The notes under the pieces: generated by a model
Seen by the model: only the letters and a program-made list of their open reading frames with translations
Told to the model about the DNA's origin: nothing
Databases searched by the model: none
Position numbers and translations under genes: made by a program
Shown here: positions 50,094 through 58,492 of the stretch, one piece after another
How the letters are laid out: every line of letters starts with the position of its first letter
How positions within the stretch are numbered: position 1 is the stretch's first letter
NCBI GenBank assembly: GCA_963666295.1
Contig: OY762707.1
Location: 806,001 to 870,000, forward strand
Length of the DNA: 64,000 nucleotides
Origin: QZKY01 sp963666295
GTDB taxonomy: Bacteria > Pseudomonadota > Gammaproteobacteria > Burkholderiales > Burkholderiaceae_D
Direction of reading: 5' to 3'

Positions 50094-51383
50094 TTAACCT
50101 GCCTTTGTCTCCTGCGATTGCCGGATATACGTCTCAAACTCATGCCGAAAGTGCTTGACGAAGGAGCGCACCGGCATTGCCGCCGCGTCGCCGAGCGCAC
50201 AAATCGTGTTGCCTTGAATGTTGTCCGCAACCGAACCCAGCAAATCCAGATCTTCGATCTTGCCCTGCCCATCCACGATGCGGCTGAGAATACGGTACAT
50301 CCAGCCGGTGCCTTCGCGGCAAGGCGTACACTGCCCGCAGGATTCTTCGTAATAAAAATACGACAGCCGTTGCAGTGTGCGCACCATGCAGCGTGTTTCA
50401 TCCATCACGATGACCGCACCAGATCCAAGCATTGAGCCGGCTTTCGCAATCGAGTCGTAATCCATGTCGGTCTGCATCATCAACTCGGCTGGCACCACCG
50501 GCGAAGACGATCCCCCCGGAATCACGGCCTTCAGTTTCCTGCCGTGGCGCATGCCGCCTGCCAGTTCCAGCAAGCGTGAAAACGGTGTGCCCATCGGTAC
50601 TTCGTAATTGCCAGGCAAACTCACATCGCCAGAAACCGAGAAAATCTTGGTGCCACCACTGTTGCCTTTGCCAAGCGCAGCATATTGTTCGCCGCCCATG
50701 TTGATAATGAACGGCACCGACGCCAGCGTTTCCGCGTTGTTGATGGTAGTAGGTCGGCCGTACAGGCCAACCGCAGCCGGGAACGGCGGTTTGTAGCGTG
50801 GCTGGCCTTTCTTGCCCTCCATCGATTCGATTAGCGCCGTTTCCTCGCCGCAGATGTAGGCGCCATAACCGTGAAAAGCGTGCAACTGGAAGCTGAAGTC
50901 CGACCCCAGAAGGTTGTCGCCCAGCAGACCAGCGGCGCGCGCCTCGTCAATGGCCTCTTCGAAACGCTCGTACTCCGCCCAGATTTCCCCATGAATATAG
51001 TTGTAGCCGACCGTCACACCCATCGCATAGGCAGCAATCGCCATGCCTTCGATGATGGCATGCGGGTTATAGCGCAGGATATCCCGATCCTTGAACGTAC
51101 CCGGTTCGCCTTCATCGCTGTTGCAAATCAAATATTTCTGCCCCACATCACCCTGCGGCATGAAACGCCATTTCACGCCGGTCGGAAAACCCGCGCCGCC
51201 GCGACCGCGCAGCGATGAGGCCAGCACTTCTTCGATGATTTTTTCAGGCGGGATTTTCTCCGTCAGAATGCGCTTCAATGCCGAATAGCCGTTTCTCTGC
51301 ACGTAATCCGCCAGCCGCCAGTTCTCGCCGTTCAGTCCGGCGAAAATGACGGGTTGAATGTGGCGGTCGTGCAGGCAGGTCAC
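50094..51383 (-). CDS. nuoF: NADH-quinone oxidoreductase subunit F
   Basis: NuoF binds NADH and FMN and holds cluster N3. The 429-aa protein has RGRGGAGFPTGVKW (about residues 55-68), the NADH-binding GAYICGEETALIESMEGKKG (about 169-188) and the cluster motif SCGQCTPCREGTGW (about 348-361). Its start overlaps nuoE by 4 bases. All cluster Cys are in place. Confidence 0.97.
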   Translation of the reverse strand: MTCLHDRHIQPVIFAGLNGENWRLADYVQRNGYSALKRILTEKIPPEKIIEEVLASSLRGRGGAGFPTGVKWRFMPQGDVGQKYLICNSDEGEPGTFKDRDILRYNPHAIIEGMAIAAYAMGVTVGYNYIHGEIWAEYERFEEAIDEARAAGLLGDNLLGSDFSFQLHAFHGYGAYICGEETALIESMEGKKGQPRYKPPFPAAVGLYGRPTTINNAETLASVPFIINMGGEQYAALGKGNSGGTKIFSVSGDVSLPGNYEVPMGTPFSRLLELAGGMRHGRKLKAVIPGGSSSPVVPAELMMQTDMDYDSIAKAGSMLGSGAVIVMDETRCMVRTLQRLSYFYYEESCGQCTPCREGTGWMYRILSRIVDGQGKIEDLDLLGSVADNIQGNTICALGDAAAMPVRSFVKHFRHEFETYIRQSQETKAG

Positions 51384-51859
51384 TGGCTCAATTCCTCGAT
51401 CAGCTCATCAATTTTTTCCAGGGTGACGCCGCCGCGCATGCGTTTGTTGTTTACCAGCAGCACCGGCGCATCGCCGCACGCACCGACGCACTCACTTTCC
51501 AGTAGTGTGAACAGGCCGTCAGGCGTCGTTTCATTGAAACCGATGCCCAGCTTTTTCTTGAGATAATCGGCGATCTTCTCGCCACCGGAAAGGCCACAAG
51601 GCAGATTGGTACAGACAGAGAGCTTGTGTTTGCCGACCGGCCTGGTGTTGAACATGTTGTAAAAAGTCGCGACTTCCTGCACCGCAATCGCCGGCATATC
51701 CAGATAGTCGGCCACGTCTTGCAGCACTTCCGGCGACAGCCAGCCTTGCTCGTCTTGCGCAATTGTCAGCGCTGCAATCACGGCCGAACGCTTTTGCTCC
51801 GGCGGGAACTTGGTCAGTTCCTTGTCAATTTTTCGATAGGCTTCTTCGGTTAATAACAT
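51380..51859 (-). CDS. nuoE: NADH-quinone oxidoreductase subunit E
   Basis: NuoE carries the 2Fe-2S cluster N1a. The thioredoxin-like 159-aa protein has VCTNLPCGLSGG (about residues 82-93) and ECVGACGDAP (about 123-132), giving all four Cys. The ATG at 51859 (AGGAAA upstream) is chosen; a GTG at 51889 overlapping the nuoD stop would add 10 residues and cannot be excluded. Confidence 0.95.
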   Translation of the reverse strand: MLLTEEAYRKIDKELTKFPPEQKRSAVIAALTIAQDEQGWLSPEVLQDVADYLDMPAIAVQEVATFYNMFNTRPVGKHKLSVCTNLPCGLSGGEKIADYLKKKLGIGFNETTPDGLFTLLESECVGACGDAPVLLVNNKRMRGGVTLEKIDELIEELSQ

Positions 51860-51885
51860 TGCTTTTCCTGTTTTACTTTTCATTC

Positions 51886-53139
51886 TCACCGGTCGATCTC
51901 GCCAAATACGATATCCAGTGAGCCAATAATCGTCACCGCATCAGAAATCAGCATGCCTTGCGCCATTTCTCCCAGCGCCTGAAGATGTGCAAAGCCGGGG
52001 GCACGGATTTTCAGCCGATACGGCTTGTTAGCACCGTCCGATACGATATACACCCCAAACTCCCCTTTCGGGCCTTCCACCGCAGCATAGACTTCCCCTT
52101 GCGGCGCCTGAAAACCTTCGGTGAACTGCTTGAAGTGGTGGATCATGCTTTCCATATCGGATTGCATCGCCTCACGCGAGGGCGGGCCGATCTTGCGGTC
52201 TTTCGTCATGACCGGGCCCGGATTATGGCGCAGCCAGTCCACGCATTGCTGAATGATGCGATTCGACTGGCGCATTTCTTCGACCCGCACCAGATAACGA
52301 TCGTAAGAGTCGCCATTCGTGCCGACCGGAATATCAAAGTCCAGCCGGTCATAGACTTCATAGGGCTGCTTCTTGCGCAAATCCCACGCAATCCCCGAGC
52401 CACGCAGCATCGGGCCAGACAATCCCAGTGCCAGTGCCCGCTCCGGCGACACAATACCAACGTCCACAAGACGCTGCTTCCAGATGCGGTTATCCGTCAG
52501 CAAAGTTTCGTATTCGTCAACTTTTTGCGGGAAGCGCTGTGTAAAGTTTTCGATGAAATCCAGCAGCGAGCCCTGACGGTTTTCGTTCAGGCTGCCCGCC
52601 TTCTTGGCGCTGCGAAAACGCGATTCCTGATATTGCGGCATCGCGTCCGGCAAATCGCGATACACACCGCCCGGACGGTAGTAAGACGCGTGCATGCGCG
52701 CCCCGCTAACGGCTTCGTAGCAATCCATCAAATCTTCGCGCTCGCGGAAGGTGTACAGCAACAGCGCCATCGCACCCACATCAATCGCTTGCGCGCCCAA
52801 CCAGAACAGGTGGTTCAGCAGGCGCGTAATTTCATCGAACATCACGCGGATGTATTGCGCCCGCAGCGGCACTTCCAGCCCAAGCAGTTTTTCAACCGCG
52901 AGCACAAAACCATGCTCGTTGCACATCACCGAGATGTAATCGAGCCGGTCCATGTAGGGAAGCGCTTGCAGATACGTTTTTTCTTCCATCAGCTTTTCCG
53001 TCGCGCGATGCAAAAAGCCGATGTTTGGGTCAGCGCGCTGGATCACTTCGCCATCCAGTTCCAGCACCAGACGCAACACGCCATGCGCCGCCGGATGTTG
53101 CGGACCAAAGTTAAGGGTGTAGTTCCGAATTTCAGCCAT
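51886..53139 (-). CDS. nuoD: NADH-quinone oxidoreductase subunit D
   Basis: NuoD (49-kDa subunit) forms the quinone site with NuoB. The 417-aa protein begins MAEIRNYTLNFGPQHPAAHG, where the HPAAHG loop contains the quinone-contact His; FLHRATEKLMEEKTYLQALP (about residues 48-67) and the C-terminal SLDIVFGEIDR end are typical. The ATG at 53139 overlaps the nuoC stop by 8 bases and matches the family start; the 11-residue extension from 53172 does not. Confidence 0.96.
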   Translation of the reverse strand: MAEIRNYTLNFGPQHPAAHGVLRLVLELDGEVIQRADPNIGFLHRATEKLMEEKTYLQALPYMDRLDYISVMCNEHGFVLAVEKLLGLEVPLRAQYIRVMFDEITRLLNHLFWLGAQAIDVGAMALLLYTFREREDLMDCYEAVSGARMHASYYRPGGVYRDLPDAMPQYQESRFRSAKKAGSLNENRQGSLLDFIENFTQRFPQKVDEYETLLTDNRIWKQRLVDVGIVSPERALALGLSGPMLRGSGIAWDLRKKQPYEVYDRLDFDIPVGTNGDSYDRYLVRVEEMRQSNRIIQQCVDWLRHNPGPVMTKDRKIGPPSREAMQSDMESMIHHFKQFTEGFQAPQGEVYAAVEGPKGEFGVYIVSDGANKPYRLKIRAPGFAHLQALGEMAQGMLISDAVTIIGSLDIVFGEIDR

Positions 53140-53740
53140 CGCGCCTGCCGTACCCTTCCTCACGCCGCACACGCGGGGTCAGTTCACGCGCCTCAATCGT
53201 CACCGGCTGATAAACCACTTTTTTCTGCTCCGGGTCGTACTTCATTTCGACATAGCCGGAAACAGGGAAATCCTTGCGGAAGGGATGCCCTTCAAAACCG
53301 TAATCCGTCAGGATGCGGCGCAAATCGGGGTGCCCGTCAAACACGATGCCAAACAGGTCAAAGGCTTCGCGCTCGAACCAGTTGGCCGACGGCCAGACAT
53401 CTACCACGGACGCGATTGTCGGCTGCTGATCCTCTTCGGCAAAACAGCGTACCCGCACGCGCCAGTTATGCGTCAGCGAAAGCAGGTGTACCACTACCGC
53501 AAAGCGCCTTCCCGGCCATTCGCCGTCCGCATACTCCGAATAATCGACGCCGCATAAATCCATCAGCTCCTCAAAGGCGAGCGCAGCGTCATCACGCAGC
53601 AAGCGCATGACATCCCGATACGCTTCGCTCGACACCTCGATCGTGATCTCGCCATGTGCCACTGCCATCACACTAACCCAATCTCCGAGCGCCTGTTGCA
53701 GCGTCGTTTTCAGTGTGTCGAGTTTGGTCGTCATCGTCAT
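53132..53740 (-). CDS. nuoC: NADH-quinone oxidoreductase subunit C
   Basis: NuoC (30-kDa subunit) is a scaffold in the connecting arm. The 202-aa protein has the signature WPSANWFEREAFDLFGIVF (about residues 117-135) followed by GHPDLRRILTDYGFEGHPFR (about 137-156). The ATG at 53740 (or the next one at 53734) is chosen; the reading from 53836 overlaps nuoB by more than 80 bases and looks unrelated. nuoC and nuoD are separate genes, not fused. Confidence 0.95.
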   Translation of the reverse strand: MTMTTKLDTLKTTLQQALGDWVSVMAVAHGEITIEVSSEAYRDVMRLLRDDAALAFEELMDLCGVDYSEYADGEWPGRRFAVVVHLLSLTHNWRVRVRCFAEEDQQPTIASVVDVWPSANWFEREAFDLFGIVFDGHPDLRRILTDYGFEGHPFRKDFPVSGYVEMKYDPEQKKVVYQPVTIEARELTPRVRREEGYGRRDG

Positions 53741-53751
53741 GCCGTCTTCGG

Positions 53752-54228
53752 TCAGCGCGCAATTGTGTTGGTGCGCTTGATCTTGTTTTGCAACTGAAGC
53801 AATCCGTACAGCAGGGCTTCCGCCGTGGGCGGGCAACCGGGGATATACACATCCACCGGAACAATGCGATCACAACCACGCACAACCGAATAGGAATAAT
53901 GGTAATAACCGCCGCCATTTGCACAGGAGCCCATGGAGAGTACCCAGCGCGGCTCGGCCATCTGGTCATACAGATTGCGCATCGCCGGGGCCATCTTGTT
54001 AGTCAGGGTGCCGGCCACAATCATCAGGTCAGCTTGACGCGGGGTTGGCCGGAAGGTCGTGCCGAAGCGATCCAGATCGTAGCGAGATGCTGCCGAATGC
54101 ATCATCTCGACAGCACAACAGGCCAGCCCGAAGGTGAGCGGCCACATAGAACCGGTGCGCGCCCAGTTGATCACTTTGTCAGCCTGCGTCGTGATAAACC
54201 CTTCTTTGAGTAATCCTTCGATTCCCAT
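53752..54228 (-). CDS. nuoB: NADH-quinone oxidoreductase subunit B
   Basis: NuoB holds cluster N2, the last carrier before quinone. The 158-aa protein has the tandem Cys pair LACCAVEMMH (about residues 35-44), SMGSCANGGGYYHYSYSVV (about 95-113) and YIPGCPPTAEALLYGLLQL (about 128-146): the four Cys ligands. It follows nuoA by 2 bases. Confidence 0.97.
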   Translation of the reverse strand: MGIEGLLKEGFITTQADKVINWARTGSMWPLTFGLACCAVEMMHSAASRYDLDRFGTTFRPTPRQADLMIVAGTLTNKMAPAMRNLYDQMAEPRWVLSMGSCANGGGYYHYSYSVVRGCDRIVPVDVYIPGCPPTAEALLYGLLQLQNKIKRTNTIAR

Positions 54229-54230
54229 GC

Positions 54231-54590
54231 CTACTCCCAGTTGAGCGCGCCTTTTTTCCAGACGTACCAGAAACCGACAATGAACTCCGCCACAAACACC
54301 ATCATCACAACAAAGCCCTGCCAGCCAATCTCACGCATGGAAACACCCCACGGAAAGAAAAAGGCCGCTTCAAGATCAAACAGAATGAACAGAATCGCAA
54401 TGAGGTAATAGCGCACATCAAACTTGATGCGCGCATCGTCAAATGCTTCAAAACCGCATTCGTATGCCACTTTCTTTTCTTGCGATGGCCGATGCGGCGC
54501 CACCAGCCGTCCAATAATCTGGTTGACGACACCAAAACCGATGCCCACTCCGATGAACAGCAAAATGGGGAAGTAGTTCTCAAGATTCAT
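54231..54590 (-). CDS. nuoA: NADH-quinone oxidoreductase subunit A
   Basis: A 119-aa subunit with three helices. The loop between helices 1 and 2, which reaches the quinone chamber, reads KKVAYECGFEAFDDARIKFD (about residues 39-58) with the conserved Cys; RYYLIAILFILFDLEAAFFF follows. It is the first gene of the nuoA-N operon. The promoter should lie in the 381 bases before it. Confidence 0.96.
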   Translation of the reverse strand: MNLENYFPILLFIGVGIGFGVVNQIIGRLVAPHRPSQEKKVAYECGFEAFDDARIKFDVRYYLIAILFILFDLEAAFFFPWGVSMREIGWQGFVVMMVFVAEFIVGFWYVWKKGALNWE

Positions 54591-54971
54591 GATCTGTCAC
54601 AACCAGTTTCATGCCTTGCATGGAATATGCACAATGCGCTGAGCGCGCCCTGTTGGGTCATTTCGCGAGCATCCAGCCCACCGCAGCAGACAGGCATGGC
54701 AATCTGAAATATGCTGCCAAACTTTCTGGATGTTACAGGACAAAGTCGCGCAGCGCACGGAAATGCTCCGCAAGGGCGCGCTATTTTTGATGCCTGATCC
54801 AGAAAACAAAAAGGGATTTCGATGTTGCGCGCCTGGTAACGATGCAAAAAGCGCGCTATCGAAGGTGACGTCTTTAGCGAAAAGCCGACAGACTTTGAAG
54901 TGTAGGGGCCGCACTATGTGTATAAACTTTCTCGTTTTTCTTTTGGCAGAGGCCCACCCTGCCTGAAATAA
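54591..54971. other. gene-free leader between tRNA-Leu and nuoA
   Basis: 381 bases without a convincing coding frame. A plus-strand frame at 54730-54966 has no supporting context. This must hold the nuo promoter on the minus strand unless transcription starts at tpiA or the tRNA. TGCAAGGCATG and related short repeats near 54612-54630 and 54693 are visible, but I could not assign a promoter or operator with confidence. Confidence 0.4.
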
Positions 54972-55057
54972 TGGTGCCGACGGCGAGACTCGAACTCGCA
55001 CAGCCATGAGCTACTACCCCCTCAAGATAGCGTGTCTACCAATTCCACCACGTCGGC
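54972..55057 (-). tRNA. tRNA-Leu (anticodon GAG)
   Basis: An 86-nt tRNA. The acceptor stem is GCCGACG (55057-55051) with CGTCGGC (54982-54976), discriminator A, and CCA encoded at 54974-54972. The D-arm TGGTGGAATTGGTAGACAC, anticodon loop CTTGAGG (GAG, reads CTC/CTT), a long class II variable arm (TAGCTCATGGCT) and T-arm GTTCGAGTC are all present. The order tpiA-secG-tRNA-Leu-nuoA is usual in Burkholderiales. Confidence 0.96.
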
Positions 55058-55136
55058 TGAAAGCGCTGAATTATGACATGCCAGGCATGTCAAACTCAAG
55101 CATAAAAACTTGGCGCATGGCGCCTAGCTTCATTTG

Positions 55137-55523
55137 TTATTTCGGAATCTGCCCTGCAGCGCCAGATTCTTTCTTTATTTCTGGCACATCCTTGGCAGTC
55201 GGCACAACTGGCTCGGCTTTCCCTGTTTCAACTACCGGCGCGGAAACAGCCGGCACATTCTGCATCACGCCTTCACCGGCAGGACGTTTATTACTCAGAT
55301 AAGCCAACCCCAGCGTGCAAATAAAAAAGAGCGTTGCCGCAAGGCCGGTCGCCTTGGACAGGAAGCTGGACGAACCCGAAGCGCCAAAAAGGCTACCCGA
55401 GGCACCCGAACCAAACGCCGCACCCATATCTGCGCCCTTACCTTGCTGAACCAGCACCAGTCCGATAACAGCCAACGCCGATACCACCTGAACGATTCCA
55501 AAAATTTTTGCAATACCGCCCAT
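55137..55523 (-). CDS. secG: protein translocase subunit SecG
   Basis: SecG assists SecYEG protein export. The 128-aa protein has two helices (about residues 8-24 and 57-76) around the Gly/Ser-rich LVQQGKGADMGAAFGSGASG loop, the family hallmark. The C-terminal tail after residue 85 is Pro/Ala/Val rich, longer than in E. coli, as in related beta-proteobacteria. It follows tpiA by 39 bases. Confidence 0.94.
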   Translation of the reverse strand: MGGIAKIFGIVQVVSALAVIGLVLVQQGKGADMGAAFGSGASGSLFGASGSSSFLSKATGLAATLFFICTLGLAYLSNKRPAGEGVMQNVPAVSAPVVETGKAEPVVPTAKDVPEIKKESGAAGQIPK

Positions 55524-55562
55524 TTATATATTTCCCAATACGAATCTGTTAAATTTGTCCGT

Positions 55563-56309
55563 CTACGCTGCGTTTGCAATCGCCACAAAATCAGCTGCAT
55601 TCAGCGATGCGCCGCCAATCAAGCCGCCATCAATATCCGGCATATGCAACAGCTCACGCGCATTGTCCGGTCGCATGCTGCCGCCATAAAGTATGCTTAC
55701 CTGCCCTGCCGCAGACGGATTTCTTTCCGCCAGCTTGGTACGCAGTAGCCGATGCACCTCCTGCGCCATCTGCGGTGTGGCCGTTTTCCCCGTGCCGATC
55801 GCCCAGACCGGCTCATACGCCAGCACTATTCTTGGAATATCGCCTGCATCAATCGCATCCAACACCGTTTGCAGTTGGCGTAAAACAACTTCTTCCGTCA
55901 GGCCTGCTTCCCGCTCTTCGAGCGTTTCACCCACACACACAATCGGGATTACCCCATTGACCAGCGTGCGCTTGACCTTCTCTGCCACGACCTGGTCATT
56001 CTCACCGTGATAACTGCGCCGTTCGGAATGACCAACCAGCACATAACGGCAACCAAAATCACGCAGCATGGCTACGGAAATTTCGCCCGTAAAAGCGCCC
56101 GCACCATGCGCCGACACATCTTGCGCGCCCCACGCAATCGCGCTACCTGCCAGTTCGGTCTGGCATTGGCCCAAATACGGCGAAGGAACACAAACTGCAA
56201 GCTGGCAATCCGCTGTCACGGTCGCCGCCTTGATCCCGGACAGCAACACGCTGTTCGCTGCAAGACTGCCATTCATTTTCCAGTTGCCAACGATCAGTTT
56301 TGGCCGCAC
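55563..56309 (-). CDS. tpiA: triosephosphate isomerase
   Basis: TpiA interconverts dihydroxyacetone phosphate and glyceraldehyde 3-phosphate. The 248-aa TIM barrel has GNWKMNG (about residues 7-13, Lys), the catalytic His in VLVGHSERR (about 90-98), the catalytic Glu in LAYEPVWAIGTGK (about 163-175) and GGSMRPDNARE near the end. The start is GTG at 56309; the nearby ATG is out of frame. Confidence 0.97.
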   Translation of the reverse strand: MRPKLIVGNWKMNGSLAANSVLLSGIKAATVTADCQLAVCVPSPYLGQCQTELAGSAIAWGAQDVSAHGAGAFTGEISVAMLRDFGCRYVLVGHSERRSYHGENDQVVAEKVKRTLVNGVIPIVCVGETLEEREAGLTEEVVLRQLQTVLDAIDAGDIPRIVLAYEPVWAIGTGKTATPQMAQEVHRLLRTKLAERNPSAAGQVSILYGGSMRPDNARELLHMPDIDGGLIGGASLNAADFVAIANAA

Positions 56310-56389
56310 GCCGCATCCCCGTTTTTCGGTAATCGCACATTGTAGCGCGGCGCTAATACAATGGTCAATTCAACTGACAAAACAGCGCC

Positions 56390-56914
56390 TTACTGAATCG
56401 GGAAACTACGATAATGCGCGCTATCAACGGCCTCTTCATCGTCAAAATTCGGGTATTCCTGCTCAACTTCCTCTTCCGTTGCTGTCCGCACTTCAAGCAC
56501 TTTCAGGTCGAACCGTAGCGCAATGCCCGCCAACGGGTGATTGCCATCCAGCACAACCATGTCATCGGCAATATCGGACACCACAAAAATGAACGGCTGG
56601 TCGTCGTCCGCGTCGTCCTCTTCAGCTTCCCCTTCAAACTGCATGCCCACTTCCAGTGTTTCAGGAAATTTATCTCTTGGTTCAAGGCGAATCAAGTCCG
56701 CATCGTAGTCGCCAAAGGCATCTTCGGGCTCAATCTGGATCTGAACCGAGTAACCGGCCTCCTGCCCTTCCAACGCCTCCTCAATTGCCGTGAACGTATT
56801 TTCATATCCGCCATGCAAATAAATGATCGGGTCTCCCTCATCTTCAATAAGATTATTTTGCGCATCGGTCAATACGTACTCTACGGTGACGACCGTATCC
56901 TTGGCAATTTTCAT
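56390..56914 (-). CDS. FKBP-type peptidyl-prolyl isomerase, SlyD-like
   Basis: A 174-aa cytoplasmic isomerase/chaperone. It has MKIAKDTVVTVEYVLTDAQ at the start, PIIYLHGGYENTFTAIEEAL near residues 30-49, the inserted chaperone flap around EPEDAFGDYDADLIRLEP, and VVLDGNHPLAGIALRFDLKV near 120-139. It ends in an acidic tail, not the His/Cys-rich metal-binding tail of E. coli SlyD, so the nickel role is not supported. The ATG at 56914 has GGGAGTGA upstream, better than 56944. Confidence 0.88.
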   Translation of the reverse strand: MKIAKDTVVTVEYVLTDAQNNLIEDEGDPIIYLHGGYENTFTAIEEALEGQEAGYSVQIQIEPEDAFGDYDADLIRLEPRDKFPETLEVGMQFEGEAEEDDADDDQPFIFVVSDIADDMVVLDGNHPLAGIALRFDLKVLEVRTATEEEVEQEYPNFDDEEAVDSAHYRSFPIQ

Positions 56915-57191
56915 AATTTCACTCCCAATTTCCAGAATTCGCATTATACCCGCACAAAAAATTTCTTAATTAACTGTGATAAATCCCGCTTGCCGTGTCA
57001 ATTTGGCATCACTCTTTGTTGCGTGAAAACAAAATGCCGCCAAAAAGCCCTTTCCGCCCTATTACTACGCCTAAAAATTGATATAATCATTTCATTAGTG
57101 AGCTTGTATCCGTGTCTTTTTTCATCGATGCAAAAGAGCTTTCTAGTAATTACCGGTGATTATTAACTTCTTAATTTTGAAGGGTATAAAA

Positions 57192-57575
57192 ATGAAAAAA
57201 TCGTTGTTGATCGCAGCCATGATGGCTTTCGCTTTGACCGCATGCACATTTGGGAAAAACACCCCAACAGGCAGCATGGTCATCGCCAAAAATGAAGCCA
57301 AGAAAGCAGGCAAGTCTCAAGAAGAAATCGACGCAGCAGGAAAAGCCGCATATGAAGCCGCTGGTGGATACGAAGAAGAACTGCGCGTGTATGAGCAATT
57401 CAAAGGCAAGAAAGGCATAAAAGCGCCGAAAAAACCTGCATGGTATGTAGAGCCAGCAGGTGACGCGCCTGCTGCCACACCTGCTGCTGCTGCACCAGCA
57501 ATAGGCGGTGCTGCTGGCGCAGGTGCTGCAATGGCTACAAAAGCTGCAGCACAAGCACCAGACGCCAAGAAGTAA
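57192..57575 (+). CDS. orphan small lipoprotein, Ala-rich
   Basis: A 127-aa predicted lipoprotein: signal MKKSLLIAAMMAFALTAC with lipobox LTAC, then a Lys/Glu-rich segment AKNEAKKAGKSQEEIDAAGK, a KKGIKAPKKPAWYVEPAG motif and an Ala/Pro tail. I do not recognise a family. The ATG at 57192 has GAAGGG ahead; an upstream frame from 57156 has no signal. It stands alone between divergent and convergent neighbours and has its own terminator, so it is probably a well-expressed single gene. Confidence 0.75.
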   Translation: MKKSLLIAAMMAFALTACTFGKNTPTGSMVIAKNEAKKAGKSQEEIDAAGKAAYEAAGGYEEELRVYEQFKGKKGIKAPKKPAWYVEPAGDAPAATPAAAAPAIGGAAGAGAAMATKAAAQAPDAKK

Positions 57576-57590
57576 TTTTCAAAAGCCACA

Positions 57591-57620
57591 AAAAATGCCG
57601 GCCAAATGGTCGGCATTTTT
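57591..57620 (+). terminator. intrinsic terminator after the orphan lipoprotein
   Basis: AAAAATGCCG (57591-57600), a GCC-AAAT-GGT apical part, and CGGCATTTTT (57611-57620) followed by more T. With G-T pairing the stem reaches 13 bp. A-run and T-run at the two feet mean it can also serve the converging hydrolase gene (stop 57693). Confidence 0.9.
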
Positions 57621-57692
57621 TTATCTTGTGTCAGCAAATCATTAACATAAATCCAGATTGCTCGGACTTGTCGCTGCAGGCCACCCCAGCCT

Positions 57693-58472
57693 TTAACTTT
57701 CCATCTGCACCCAGCCAACCCCCTGACGCTGACAAGCAATCAGAATCTCTGCCTGAGTCTCCCCCAATCCAGCCTGCAGTGCTCGCTGCGCCAATTCGGG
57801 CGTGTTGTTCGTTTGACTCAGATGCGCACCCACCACTTTCTTCAGGCGTGAATTATCGAGTTCAGCCAGTATTTCCGTCGCTGCCTGATTCGACAGATGG
57901 CCGTAAACACCTGCAATACGCCGTTTCAGTGAAACGGGGTAAACCGACTCAGCCAGCATTTGAGGATCGTGATTACATTCCAAGACCAGTGCATCGCAAC
58001 CATTGAGCGCACCGAGCAAGTGCGGCGTAGACTGACCGACATCGGTTAGAACGCCCAGTTTCCTGTCGCCATCGCTTGCGCAGTACTGCAACGGCTCACG
58101 CGCATCATGCGGTACGGTAAAAGGGGTGAACTCAAGATTGCCAATTGAAAATGGCTCGCCGTCGCGACAAAAATGAATCTGAATATCTTGGTAATCTGCG
58201 CTGATGCCCTGATAGGTGCCTGCGCTCATCCAGACCGGAATCTGATGGCGACGCGCCAGGCGAAATACGCCGCCGATATGATCCTGATGTTCGTGGGTAA
58301 CAACAATGGCAGAAAGTGCTGAAACTTCGGTTCCGAGGGTCAGCAAACGCTTTTCCGCTTCTCGCATGCTGAAACCGCAGTCCAGCATGACGGTTGTTTG
58401 CGTCACGCCAGAAGTGGCTGCAATCAGCAGCGAGTTTCCCTCGCTGCCACTGCCAAGACAGGCAAATCTCAC
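57693..58472 (-). CDS. MBL-fold metallohydrolase, WalJ/YycJ-like
   Basis: A 259-aa metallo-beta-lactamase-fold protein. The start is MRFACLGSGSEGNSLLIAA; the metal site is VTHEHQDHIGG (about residues 59-69), with further ligands in VPHDAREP, LTDVGQST and VLECNHDPQML. The family (YycJ/WalJ) is proposed to act on DNA or envelope-related substrates, with exonuclease activity reported for some members; function here is inference. It is 20 bases downstream of bamC and likely in the dapA-bamC operon. Confidence 0.88.
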   Translation of the reverse strand: MRFACLGSGSEGNSLLIAATSGVTQTTVMLDCGFSMREAEKRLLTLGTEVSALSAIVVTHEHQDHIGGVFRLARRHQIPVWMSAGTYQGISADYQDIQIHFCRDGEPFSIGNLEFTPFTVPHDAREPLQYCASDGDRKLGVLTDVGQSTPHLLGALNGCDALVLECNHDPQMLAESVYPVSLKRRIAGVYGHLSNQAATEILAELDNSRLKKVVGAHLSQTNNTPELAQRALQAGLGETQAEILIACQRQGVGWVQMES

Positions 58473-58492
58473 GTATGCTGACTAATAAAGCC

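Noticed and set aside
51958..53610. 550-codon plus-strand frame
   Set aside because: Antisense to nuoD and nuoC, whose motifs and overlaps are unambiguous; the product is His/Arg/Gln rich, as expected of a shadow frame.
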